Of a stretch of 64,000 bases of DNA, positions 39,201-50,400 are shown in pieces. Position 1 is the stretch's first letter. Each line of letters starts with the position of its first letter. Source of the stretch: Phallusia mammillata (taxonomy: Eukaryota > Chordata > Ascidiacea > Phlebobranchia > Ascidiidae); assembly GCA_003260075.1 (NCBI GenBank), contig QLIY01000520.1, forward strand, positions 37,084 through 101,083, written 5' to 3'. A program made the translations under genes and the position numbers. Under the pieces are notes generated by a model. The model was not told the origin of the DNA. It was given only the letters and a program-made list of their open reading frames with translations, and ran no database searches.

Positions 39201-42200
39201 CTGGTTTGTTAGTGCGATTGCTAGTGATGGGACGATACCAGGTTATGAAGCGAGTACCGATACCGAGTACGAGTATCGATACCACTGAAATCGCTCGATA
39301 CCATCGATACCGAGTACCGAGTACCCGTCCCATCACTAGCGATTGCGCATTATGTTAATTCTGTCTTGGACTTTGCTTGGTATGTCACGACCCGTTGTTT
39401 GTTTGGATTGCACAACTTGCTCAAATAACGTGTTGATTATTCTGTCCTGACAACAACTAACGACCGATATTCGTGCATTGCACTGCATGTTTGCCTGGTA
39501 CAAACGCAATTAGCTTAGGTTTTTAGGCAGCTCACACACTATTGCGCCCAGCAAGTCGGGCCTGGTTCGGGTTCGGGCTTAGGTTTCTTTATTAAACCGT
39601 GCTTTAAAAACAGACCTAATTCGGGCCTGAGCTAAGTAGCCAGTTGCTAGACATGACCTAATGTCAAAAGCCCTAAAACGCCTTGTTCAAGGCCAATTGT
39701 CTATTGTGTTTGCTGTCTTGGTCTTTCCTGAGACTTAAATGTATACGCCTGTCAATCAAACTTTCGGGCCTAAACGGACTTCTATAAAACGATTCGGGTT
39801 CGGGCTCCAATTTCAGGCCCGTTTACATCTCTCGCACCCAGTATTTTTTGTGCGAACCAATCACAAATCAGGCACGATATTTTGTTACCTTTTAATTTCA
39901 GGCCATATTTTCAAAGGACGAAATAACATGAAATTATTCATTTTTTGCATAGGCTGCTGAACTAGTAGGCACCAAAGTCTTTCTCAACGAGTTCATCGCA
40001 TATGAAGAACTGGCAGTAATGATTGATAACAGAGACAATGGCACCATTCCTCGAAACGACCCCGAAACTGGGGCAACACTATGGGTTGACGAAAGAACTG
40101 AAGCCATTGTGACATATGCTCTATGCGGATTTGCTAACGCTGGATCTTTAGGAATAATGTTGGGAGGTCTAGGTAAGTGATGCTTAGTCAGTATGAAAAA
40201 AAATCTGACATAAAGGTTATGTAACATTTTACGAAAAAAATGGTTGATGTTTTGTAAATAGTGGTTGATGTTTTGTAAATAGTACACTAAACAGACCATT
40301 TTGCGTTGAAGGGTAAACTTTCATTTCTTTTCTACAGGAAGCATGGCTCCCAAGCGCCAAAGCGAAATGGCCAAGATTGTTCTTCGGGCTCTTATCGCTG
40401 GAATATTTGTCAGTATACTGAACGCTTGTGTTGCAGGTATGTATACATTTAAAGCTTTAAATGCGCTTACACAAGTTAGGTCTCTGTGGTGATTTAGATG
40501 CTAGAACATGGGTCCAAAAATATTACGTCGCAAAAATCCTAATGTGTAATTATAACAGCGTGGTTGTCATGCTTTTTGGTTGTGCAAAGTAGACATAAAA
40601 TGAATCTGTTTATCGCTTAAGCCTCGTAAATTATCTTACGTCACAGTTCATTTGGTTTTAGTGTGGCTAGGATAATATGTATAATGGGAACGGTGACTGT
40701 TATTTGCCTGCGAGGCTGCGATTCACTTGTGTGACAGGATACCTAGACAAAAACCCAATCAATGACGTATTTGGGATCTCTGTGACCTGATGTCAAGTTT
40801 GACCCGATATGAATCCGATTTTCGACGCTAAATATTAGATTTTATCGGTGTTAAGGTTAAATAAGCGCATTCGTTTCGACCGATCAGGACAGGTTAATTC
40901 TTTTATAAAAGGTTAACTAGGGCCACTGCATTTTTAAAGCATCGTTCAATTGTTTTTTTCTAAACGCAGCTTTTTAACGATAACGAGATTTACTTAAGTT
41001 TGGTCAATGAATTTAGGCCACGAATGATTTTTTTTCTTCCGCATACTTTTTCGCGGACCTGGAAACATAAAATGATAAAAAAGTATTTTTGTAAAGTATA
41101 TGTCAGGAGCTCGGCTTGATAAAGGACTCCTCTAAAATACGCAATCTACTAGAAAAACTAATGAAAATGTTGACGGTTAGGGCTTTTATGGTGTGGGTGA
41201 GGGTTTATAATAAAAATAACATTGTAATTTAATTTAGGATACCCATTTTGGGCTTAATATTCTTGTGTGTGTTGTGGGTTGTACTAAACACCGTATGGTG
41301 CATGTTCACATTAGTAAGAAAAGTGGGCCAAAAAGAGTTTTTGACATTGAATTATAAAGTTATTTGCATTTCAAACCCTTACCCTGACCCTAATAGCCCT
41401 AACCGTCAACATCTTCATTAGTTTTACTAGTAGATTGCGTAGATTGCGTATTTTAGAGTAGCCCCTTGAGAAACACGAGTTTGACGGTAGAGCTACCAAC
41501 AGAAGAACCCACAACATAAAAATTTGTAAAATACCGATAGATAAAAGAGGGCGCAGCGATTTAATTAAGATAATATCAAGACTGGGTTAGGGTTAGGAAG
41601 TAAATTTAGCGTTTGGAAATAAGTTTTTAAGTTGGTGGTATTGCTATTATTATTATGAAACCTCACCCCAACCCTGATAGCTCTAACTGTCAGCATTTTT
41701 ACACAAATTGCATTCGAAATATTCGCGACTGCCCTTGCGCTACCTAATGAAATTTAGCAACCTTGTCTGATGTGAGTTCTTGTGTTAGTAGATTTTACGG
41801 GTCTGGTAACCATTTTGTGCGAATAGTAATATATTTGTTGCACCTGTTTCTTAGGCTTTCTTTACGTTCCACGACCAATCTTATGCGACAACATGTTGGC
41901 ATCAACGAACTGGACTTACACTGAAACCGACCGTCTGATAGAATGCTGTTCAAGACCGGAAGCCATGTAAGTACACCAACAAATTTTTGCACCACATATA
42001 TATGTCTTTTACATACAAAAACAAAACAATTTTTCCCCTAACATACGAAAATTTCATCCTTTTTCACAATGTTAATGTACACAGGGGTCATCAGCATGAT
42101 TTTTCGGTAGTGTTTTTTTTAAAGGAATATGCATTTCGCATCGGAGAGTGCACTACTGACCAGAATGTTACACGTACATGCACACAGAGTGTGTAATGAT

Positions 42201-42468
42201 TTGCTTCGTACATCCATTAGTTCTTTGTGTCAGTTTATCTGCTAAAATGGTTTGTTTGGTACGTAAAACATCATTGGGCTTTCAAATTCAGGTTCGGGTC
42301 TATTTTTTGTTAAACGTTACATCTCGCCAATTTATTGATACTGTTATACTAACGTCTAACGACCATTAATTTTACAGGGCCAACAGCACAATATCCTGCA
42401 ATTGCTGCAACTGGTTTAATGCCACAACGACGGTCCTTGGATACTGTGAGCCGTCTCTTAATTGCTAG
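31893..42468 (+). CDS. SLC28 concentrative nucleoside transporter, CNT3-like (15 exons, 729 aa)
   Basis: Sodium-coupled uptake of nucleosides across the plasma membrane is the family role. Exons: 31893-32144, 32828-32970, 33723-33814, 33910-34099, 34262-34403, 34734-34925, 35759-35900, 36456-36601, 36890-37020, 38261-38429, 38752-38820, 39953-40172, 40338-40436, 41855-41966, 42378-42468; 2190 nt, open, stop TAG. The N-terminal ~130 aa are hydrophilic and acidic (run of Asp in exon 2). Landmarks: [144 protein letters not shown]. Residues aligning with the selectivity positions of human CNTs are Gly-Gln (VGQTESP) and Ser-Val (GSVLG), as in CNT3, suggesting broad purine/pyrimidine use (inference). 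The C-terminus is Cys-rich ([19 protein letters not shown]). Introns hold several MITEs and masked gaps, none in an exon. Confidence 0.93.
33112..33685. mobile_element. hAT-type MITE (TTCGGCCGAA-rich family) in SLC28 intron 2
   Basis: Begins TAGTGTTGTACCGAATCGG and ends TTCGGTACATCTCTA, flanked on both sides by the exact 8-bp duplication GTTTTCAT (33104-33111 and 33686-33693). Same family as 37050-37763. About 24 bp found in the related copy between CGAATCGG and GAATATTCGG is replaced here by a C89 run. Confidence 0.85.
33132..33220. other. C89 run inside a MITE, probable masked gap
   Basis: The longest run in the window. It lies where a related element (copy at 37326 onward) has an ordinary stretch of about 24 bp, so it substitutes for sequence and does not simply insert. 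Confidence 0.7.
36023..36325. repeat. Direct allelic duplication around a C10 run (36175-36184)
   Basis: Copies 36023-36174 and 36185-36325 starting GGCACTCGTTTGAAAG, in SLC28 intron 7. The second copy lacks a short stretch after GATGCCAGTT. Confidence 0.75.
36859..36868. other. C10 run without flanking duplication
   Basis: Exactly ten C in SLC28 intron 8, 21 bp before exon 9. Unlike the other ten-base runs, I see no repeated flank. Probably the same placeholder between contigs that do not overlap. Confidence 0.55.
37050..37763. mobile_element. hAT-type MITE in SLC28 intron 9, duplicated by a masked gap
   Basis: TAGTGATGTTTTGAATC at the left and TTCGGTACATCTCTT at the right, flanked by exact 8-bp duplications GTTTAAAC (37042-37049 and 37764-37771). 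The internal repeat with the C10 run at 37316-37325 (copies about 37040-37315 and 37326-37623) also duplicates the left target site. The true element is therefore shorter than the span given. Confidence 0.8.
37815..38198. repeat. Direct allelic duplication around a C13 run (38000-38012)
   Basis: Copies 37815-37999 and 38013-38198 starting ACTGAAAAGGAAATAC, in SLC28 intron 9. Three of the 13 C may be native. Confidence 0.7.
39222..39338. mobile_element. 117-bp hAT-type MITE in SLC28 intron 11
   Basis: TAGTGATGGGACG to CGTCCCATCACTA, flanked by the perfect 8-bp duplication GCGATTGC (39214-39221 and 39339-39346). The interior is a degenerate array of CGAGTACCGA / GATACC units. Confidence 0.85.
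39553..39831. repeat. GGGCC-rich dispersed repeat in SLC28 intron 11
   Basis: Second copy of the element at 2886-3290, sharing its order of motifs, with about 80-85 percent identity by eye over the conserved right half. Confidence 0.6.
40241..40282 (+). repeat. Perfect 21-bp tandem duplication
   Basis: TGGTTGATGTTTTGTAAATA plus G occurs twice head to tail in SLC28 intron 12. Confidence 0.8.
41126..41465. mobile_element. Fold-back element in SLC28 intron 13
   Basis: Left arm TAAAATACGCAATCTACTAG followed by GACGGTTAGGGCT; right arm carries AGCCCTAACCGTC and TAGATTGCGTATTTTA as the complement. The CCCTAAC motifs are part of this element and are not telomeric. Confidence 0.65.
41492..41795. 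mobile_element. Probable second copy of the CTACTAAC fold-back family
   Basis: The right terminus GTGAGTTCTTGTGTTAGTAG is the same as that of the element at 5716-5907. The left end, CTACCAACAGAAGAACCCA, is a degraded version of the other terminus. The interior differs. Confidence 0.45.
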
Positions 42469-44480
42469 CCGACGGCCGGCTTTGAGAATTTTACTGTGAC
42501 TATTGGCGGCGGGACTGTCACATTAGCAACGAGTTATGATTTGGTTGTTATTATGCGTTTGTTGTTAGTTACTCCGTTTGGCTTTTATGTGCACTGGTAT
42601 TTTGGGAACTGTTTACTATAGTTTTGTTACACTTAAGCGTTTTGTTATTTTAGCATGATCTCTATGTACTATGCGCGGGGTGATGCATCGAAATCTGCGC
42701 CTTATCAGTTGCTTGCTTTTAGCGATTTATTTACGTGGTTTTTGGAACTAAATACCTTTTTTGTTGGGTACATCACAACGTAACATACCTTATGGAAGAT
42801 TATCGGTTGGTGTCCATTGTGTTAATTCAAAACCTCTTTTATGTAGTTTGTGATTTGCTTACACGTGCAAAGTAGCAAAATTTCCTGCGATCAAGATTTG
42901 GTATTTCTGATTATTATGTCCGAAGTCTTAAATACCAAAATTCCTTTTGTCAAGATATTCAATTTGGACGCTTACACTACCAAGTGTCAAAAAATCTTTG
43001 CTTGTAACAGTGAATACTTGTTATTAGCATTACATTACCAAACAACATAAATGCAGCTATAAATGTTTAAAGTGTTTAATTTGTTGTCTGCTCACAGTAT
43101 AGTTTTCTGTTCTCATTTGTTGTTCTCTTGTTGACTGAAACCTGCTGCATAATTTACACTGATGATGGTTCAAAGAAAACCCTTAACCTCATAATTTACA
43201 AATGCTTGCTTTAGTAAACAAACATTTTTTCTATACTTGTGCAATTTCACTTCAAGTTTTGTACCAAATTGAGATTAAATTCATTGTACACGTATTTCGA
43301 ACTTAATTGGCAAAATTTAATGCTTTCCAAGTTGCAAAATTGTTTTGACTCTTAAAATGACTTTAGTTACTGTGCTATTCGCTACAGCGATTAACGCCCC
43401 GCGAAGAAATTACGGATTTTCTCGGTTTGGTTTTGTTGCTGTGTTTACGTTTCTGTTATTCCTGGAAGTAACAGGAATCTATGTTTTTGCATCGAGCTTG
43501 TACATCCAACTGGGCTGCTTTTGGCCTTTGTGTTTTTATTCTTTTTGTTTAGTGCGGTACATGCCTTTGGTCTGCGCGGGAATACAGCTGTGCCTATGCT
43601 TGTCTCAAACCTTCCACTAATTAAACATTTCAACTTTCTTCAAACTAACCTAAAAACTCGTTCCACGTTCAACCGAAGTTCCAAAACCAAGTGTTTATTA
43701 GCTTACCCGCTTTGCCATTCAGTTTTGTCATTTGCAAATCCCCTTGTGCGCTGTGTATTTTATGTGTAGTGTGTTAATCGAACCGGTTTACAATAAACCA
43801 ATCCAACATTACGGTTGTTGTCTTTACCACAACTTTTTTAGCCTTTTTGACCGCCTTTGGGGGCAAATAATGTGCCCATTTTTAGCCCTTTTTTATTTTT
43901 AAGAGCAAAGTGGGCCAGAAAGTACATTAACTAATTTCTTCTTCGTACAACTTTTGGTCGCACTTTTTGGTGCCTTTCAGCAATTTTTAATCCAGAAAGT
44001 ACATTAAATAACTTTTTTCAACCGACTTTGGCCGCAATTTATCGACCCTTTCAGCTCTCCAGGACATAGTGGGCGATTGTTGACCAGAAAGTGCATTCAA
44101 TAAGATTACGTACTATAAATGGTCATTGAGACACCACATTTACGCACATAGCGTTCCAAGTTCCTTATAGTAACTTGCGTGGTATTAGTTTTCTTATAGC
44201 ACAAGGTACGGCACTTATGGCGAAAGCATGAATGCAGCAGTTTTCAATGGTACAGTTGCTTCCAGCTGTTCTTCACAATGCCATCAGATACAAAACTGCA
44301 GTTTCTAAAAAAGAGAAACGGTTTTTAGGTAACATAAATTTTTTGCTTATTATTGTAACACAATAATACAATTAGACTTCTACATATAAGTTATTACTGA
44401 CCAAAAATACAACTTGGTTATGAAATACCGTTTTACGTACCACTGGTATGGTGTACGGCGTACGCAAAATAAGTTATCTG
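42469..44480. other. Intergenic DNA between convergent SLC28 and RNA-binding protein genes
   Basis: Holds the 3' ends of both convergent genes. An AATAAA lies at 43792-43797. A degenerate array of about 100-bp units with GAAAGTACATTAA cores occupies roughly 43850-44105. No exon was recognised. Confidence 0.5.
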
Positions 44481-47400
44481 TCATTTTTGGTTCATTTTCT
44501 TCCGCTTGAGTTTTTCTAGGTGCTCCTTCAATTTGTCGTAGTGGCCCTTCGTCTTGCAGTGAGTTATTTTTCCTGCCGTTTTTGAGTTGTAAAACTTTCG
44601 GCACAACTGGCAGAAGTAACCCTAAATAATACAAAAACCGTTTAATTTAAAAACACACCACACCTATAGCACAAAATTCATATTTAAGTAAGGTTGCTAT
44701 ATATATTGTACTTAAAAGATTTTTCCTTGGTCCAAATACACAACGTCTTAAAAAAAATTGATTGTGTCTATTTCATATTTTGTCTTAAGTTACGTCAACT
44801 TTAAAAGCTCTACTTGCAAAAAAACAGCCAAATAACGGCGAACTATTGTGTGCACAAAGGAAGTCGGGCGTTAACATCTGACAAGGATAACTATAAAACA
44901 ACATTCTAAATAGTATCTCTGTAAACAGTTAGGCGCCTAACAGAATTTTTCCGTTTCAGCCATATGCAACTGGAAAGCTCCTATAACAAACTGACAACCG
45001 CCCGATACGACGTTATTGTACATTGTAATAATGCAAATGTACCTCCATCACTTGTATTGCACATTGTCCAGCGGGCTTGTCGGGGTTAAACTGCGCAAGT
45101 CGGTAGTCAAATGGATTTTCCGGGAATGGATCAACCTGTTACGAGAAGAAATTGCTTTTTTAAACGGATCTGGGACGGTAGTTTAACAGAAAGAATAAGC
45201 ACACACACTTAAACTAAGTTTCAATGGTTTCGAAATAACCAGGTGGTCACGGTATTGTGCAAACTTGACTAGAATCAAATTGTATGTAGTGCACACCGGC
45301 CAGCTTACAGCACTCCTGTTAATTGCATTGATTTTCGTTGCTGCCAAACTAACTAGAGTGCCGTGGCTTCACCAGCCCTACGGCCAATGTCTTGTCACAT
45401 GAGACCTTACGAAAGAGTGCACACTGTCTGCAGCTGAATGTAGGCAAGTGTTGACTCCATATTTCAGATATCTACCAAACTATGACAATGTATGGAAACG
45501 TCAAAGACGCAGTTTAACAATTAAAACTAACCTTTATCGTTTCAATACTTTTTACTAGTACAGGTGACGACTCCCTTTGCCGTGTGGAGGGTGGAGTTCT
45601 TGGCCTAACAGGTTTCCATCGACTTTCTACCAAAACAAAACCGTACCAGCGAATAAGAAGTTTTTCTTGATTCTTTTGTTTAAGCTTAAAATCTGAGAGG
45701 ATTGTTAATTGGCATACAGTATAAATATGTTTTGGGGTTTGTAGGTACCATAAAACGCTTGACAAATTCTGACATCACCATTGCAAATTTTTCGGACAGA
45801 GGTGATTGACGTTTACTTACATACTGAAAACCAAACCTCACCCGCTTAATCTGTTGTTCATTGACAGTGAACTTGGCTGTTTATGCCCGTTTACATTGCG
45901 AGGAAAGCAAAGCCTAAACGGTTAAGCTTTGTTTCGTTCTAGTTCTAGGTTTTGGCTTAACAGTTTTAGAAGCAGAACTATTCCAGCGAGCTTTTAAACA
46001 TCTATAAATGCTCCAACCACTTTGTTCAGTAGTTGTGTAAGTGGCAATCTATAACTATGTACAAGGTGTTGTTTGGGGGCTTGTTTTGGGGGCTGATTTT
46101 ATCATAAGATTGTTTACGATGAATATATTCATACTGGCATATTAAAATAAAAACTGCCGGAAGAGCTGAAATTTTGTTGATACATTATGCCTGGCAGCAA
46201 CAGTATATTCATATTCATACTGGGATCAGCACTGAAGCGTCCATGCAGATCAGCGATCGCGGCATACTTATCGATATATCATAGTACGCCAGGGTTTTTA
46301 AAGGCGTTGTACCGAATCAGCCGGTTTCCCAAGCATTCCCATATGGCAAGGCACAGACAAGAAAAATCTAGTCTGCGGTGGGATTCAAACTCTCGACAGG
46401 AGTCATTCCGGGACTCGCGCTTTACTAACTGAGCTACACAGGCTCAGTGGAGAATCCGCCAAAAGTCCAATCACAAGCACCGTTGCCTGCCTTGTATTCC
46501 CCCGCAGCCTATATTTTTCTAGCCTGTGCCTTTCCATATGGGAATGCTTGGAAAACCGGCTGTTTCGGTATGGCGCCTTTAATAGGCCTGGCGTACTATA
46601 AATATGTTGCATAATACTTCTTTAACATCAAGCGTTTACCATGTGGTCTCTTTTGTTGGAAGTCTGGTGACCTGCGTGGGGGAGTCCGTCCCCGTCTCTC
46701 AGGTGAATATCCCCGTCTTGAGGGTGAAAATTCATGTCTTGGGGGTGATCGTCCTCGCCTTAAGGGTGAATACCCACGTCTAGGTGGGGTGCGTCCCCGC
46801 CGTTTGGGTGAGCGCTCCCTTCGTGGGGGTGAGCGTTCCCTACGTGGCGGTGAGCGTTCTCTTCGGGGCACTTGCTCTCTGCGAGGGGGTGAGCGTGACT
46901 GGCGTGGCGGTGAATAGTCCCTACGTTTAGGGGGTACTGGGTATCTTGGGGCCCGGGGTGGTGATTCGGGACGGGTCCTTTTTCTGTTTACGTTTAGGTT
47001 CATTCGAGGTGGTAGGGGAATAGGTGGGCCAGGTAGCATTTCCATAGAGATAGGATTTTTACGAATGAGCATGCCTTGACGTTTAAGTGCCATCATTGTA
47101 TCCGCGGGAGTGTAAAAGTCCACATCAAATATGTTGTATCCCGTGTTCTAAGAACAGCAACAGATTTAGTGTTTGTTGAGACAAATGTGAATGGATGTTA
47201 AATGTGCAAACGTAGTATAGAATTAAGTCTAAGAAATTAAAGCCAAAATAAATGGGTTGGACGTTTGAGGAGGTTTTTAACTTTAAAACTACATACAACT
47301 GATGGAACAAATAATATTGCACAATGATTAGGTTCTAAACGAGATAATTACAATCAACTTATTTAAAGTTTATAAAATACTCAAAAGTTTATCAGCAGCA

Positions 47401-50400
47401 CCTACAACAGTTTTTTAAAAACACCAAGAAAAGTTTCATTACCTGGGCAATCTTAGCTGGAACAATGGGGGCAAAAAACTGCTTTATATCATCAGTGTTG
47501 GCCTGTTCAGGTAGGTTGTACATTCGCATATAAATGGTTGGTATAAAACCTGAGGAATACAAAAAATTCTACATGTATTCTATAATTGCAATTTGTTTGT
47601 AGGCAAGTCTTCTGGTACCATCCATTGCTAGGTAATAGGAATTGGCCGATCCAAACCAGAACCCGAGTAATCAGTACCAAGCATCGCTTGAGCAGTTGCA
47701 CAAACTAAAATTATTACCCTGTTGACATTTTTAAATGCGTTAGAAACTACAGGATATGTCACAGTTGGGTTTCCGTTTGTGCCATAATTTCTGCTTGGTA
47801 AATGTAATTTTTGTTCCAATTCAGGCCTCATTTTTGGTAAAGTACAGGCTGAGTTTTAGGCTTGGGCATTTTTATACATGAATTTTTCCGAACGAGCTCA
47901 ATTTCAGGCCCGCTTACAACTCTTATTTGACAAACCTTCGTACATACAGTACACAGTTGTAGGAATTTTACCTGGCCGTGGACCCATTCCCGGTGGCCCC
48001 ATGGGTCGAGCCCCTGGTGGTCCCATTGGCCTTCCATGTGGACCCATTGGCATCATTCCAGGTGGTCTCATCATACCCATCATCATTGGTGGTCCAGGCA
48101 TAAAAGGGGGTCTCATGGGCATGGGACCCATAGGTGGTTGACCCAATGGAAAGGGCGCAATTGGTCTTGGAGGTTTGCTTTCAGTGGGGGTCAATTTTGG
48201 AGGCTGGCTTGTCACTATTACCGGTTTTGCACTAAAAATAAAATTGTGTTTGTTTAATTTAAACTGTTAAAATTTGTGTGTAAGTGTACATCAGGGGTCG
48301 GCAAGCCGTGGCACGCGCGCCAAGGTTGTAACAATTTAACTTGGAAAACTGCTTGTTTTCATTTTTTATCATACCATTTTCTTAAAAATCAACCTTGCAT
48401 GCACAAAACGCTCTGCTTTCTCTTTATTATTGATATCTGCTGGCACGAACCACTATTATTTAGAAAAACGCTGGCACGTGAGGTCATTAACACATGAAAA
48501 TAACAAAAAATGGCATGTGTCGCCTAAAAGGTTACCGACATCTAGTGTACATCAATTGGAAAACTGCTTTTCCTTTGGAGGAGTATATACGGATCTGTTA
48601 ATAAGTTTAATGGTAAAAATAACGGCCCAAATACACAAACAGATGCTTTTACCTGATGGTAGGTTTTTCACTTTCAGATATTTCAGCTTTAATGGTTTTC
48701 TGAAAAATAAGAGCAAACTAATGTTTATCAACATACTGGAAATCTGGTTTCTTCACCTAAAAATATTTTCTTGGTGTTTTTTATGGATCAAAAGACCAAA
48801 TAAATCCCTAGTTCTGCAGTGCACATTTAACATGAACAAACCTCTGTTGTTACATCTTCTTCTGGGGTTGATGTTGTTTTCAATTCTGCTTCTGTTAGTT
48901 TTGTATTGGGATCTGGTTCATTAATGTCTGCAAAATATGCCATAACACACAAAAATAAATCAGTGCAAAATCCATAAAATAACATTGGATTAGCATCAGT
49001 ATCAAAAAAAAAAGAAAAAAAAGATTAAGCAGAAAAATATGACTTGTCATTTTTTTCAGAAAGTATTTTTTCGAAATGTTTTCGATTTATGTTCTACAAC
49101 TTATTGCTTTAATGTAAGTGTCGAAGCTGCAAAGGAAAATACATTAGTCAACACCCTACTATACCAAATTCTCCAAACCGTACAAGTTTTATTCAATTGT
49201 TCCAAAATTGACCTATATATTTTTATTGGGGTCACAATTACAGTTAGTTGATAAATACTCAAATGAAAAAATTAGTATTAACCTGGTTCAAGTTGTTCAG
49301 GACTTTCAAGCTCAGTTACATCCACATCACCAAATTCTCTCACACTAAATGGGATGTCATTTTTCGAACACCATTGAGATACAAAATCAGGGTGGACTTT
49401 TCTGGCCTCCAATGGTCTGTAAATTTGCAGAAAATTGATGCATCAGTAAATTCACACTCAACCAACGTAATTGTCCAACATATATAAATAGGACAAATTA
49501 TTTGCATCACAAAAATTTATGCTAATGCCAATGTTTAAAAGTCACACACAATTAGTTTGTGACTAAAAGCAAAAAAAATGCTTGTTAATTTGTCCAGGTC
49601 ACAGAAAAGATCTAAACCTACCTTCCATTGCTTAGCAGTTGTGCAAAACAGAGTGCATTTGCAACCTTAAAGGAATCAGTTACAACAAAAACTGTACCAT
49701 CATTTTCACAATCATCCGAAGAAGAGTGGCAGTAAATGTCTGAAAAAGGCAAGAATTTCAAAACACAGGCCTATATTGCTCCATAACTGTTTTTGGTTTG
49801 AGTTACCAAAACAGACTATAAATCCAGACTTAAACAACCAAAAAGTTGGCTTTTTCTGTTGCATAAAATGAAATACACTCACAATACCCCAATATTTCTC
49901 TTTTACAAATTTGCAAAACACATAAGTAATAACCAGACATGTGCACATTATCACTGTGATAAACTTTTAAACAAAAATGCTTTTGTGAGATCTTCTGCAA
50001 TGGGCACACCACAACAATTTTGCTGATTTCTTCAATGTTTAATTCTGAATTGATTCAAGATTTATCCTGCAAAGAAACTTGTCTGCATGTACACATTATT
50101 AAAATTAAAAATTTTGTTCATCGTTTTATAAATTACTTTTCAATAGTTTTATCAAATTAATTTTTAATTACAGTTTATCAAACTGATTTAAACAATAAAA
50201 AGTATTAACCTATTGAATACAGCAAATATAATATTATTTAGGTCAAAACAAGTATTAAATTGAGCTCTTAAAAACATTTAGTAAACTACATAGTAATATA
50301 CTTCCAATTGTTATGCAGCTATCTGACTTTTCCATGTGATTCTGTTACCTTCTGTTTTGAGGTGAAACCTTGCCAGTGCCTTGGTAATATCTTCCTTGCT

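Noticed and set aside
41140..41460. CCCTAAC motifs as an interstitial telomere
   Set aside because: The motifs are irregular and form part of the arms of a fold-back element.
43345..43620. 91 aa hydrophobic frame between SLC28 and the RNA-binding gene
   Set aside because: AT-rich, low complexity, overlapping frames on both strands and no homology recognised.
46372..46440. A functional tRNA gene on the minus strand
   Set aside because: A-box and B-box-like segments are present, but there is no proper acceptor stem or anticodon arm, and it lies within an inverted-repeat element.
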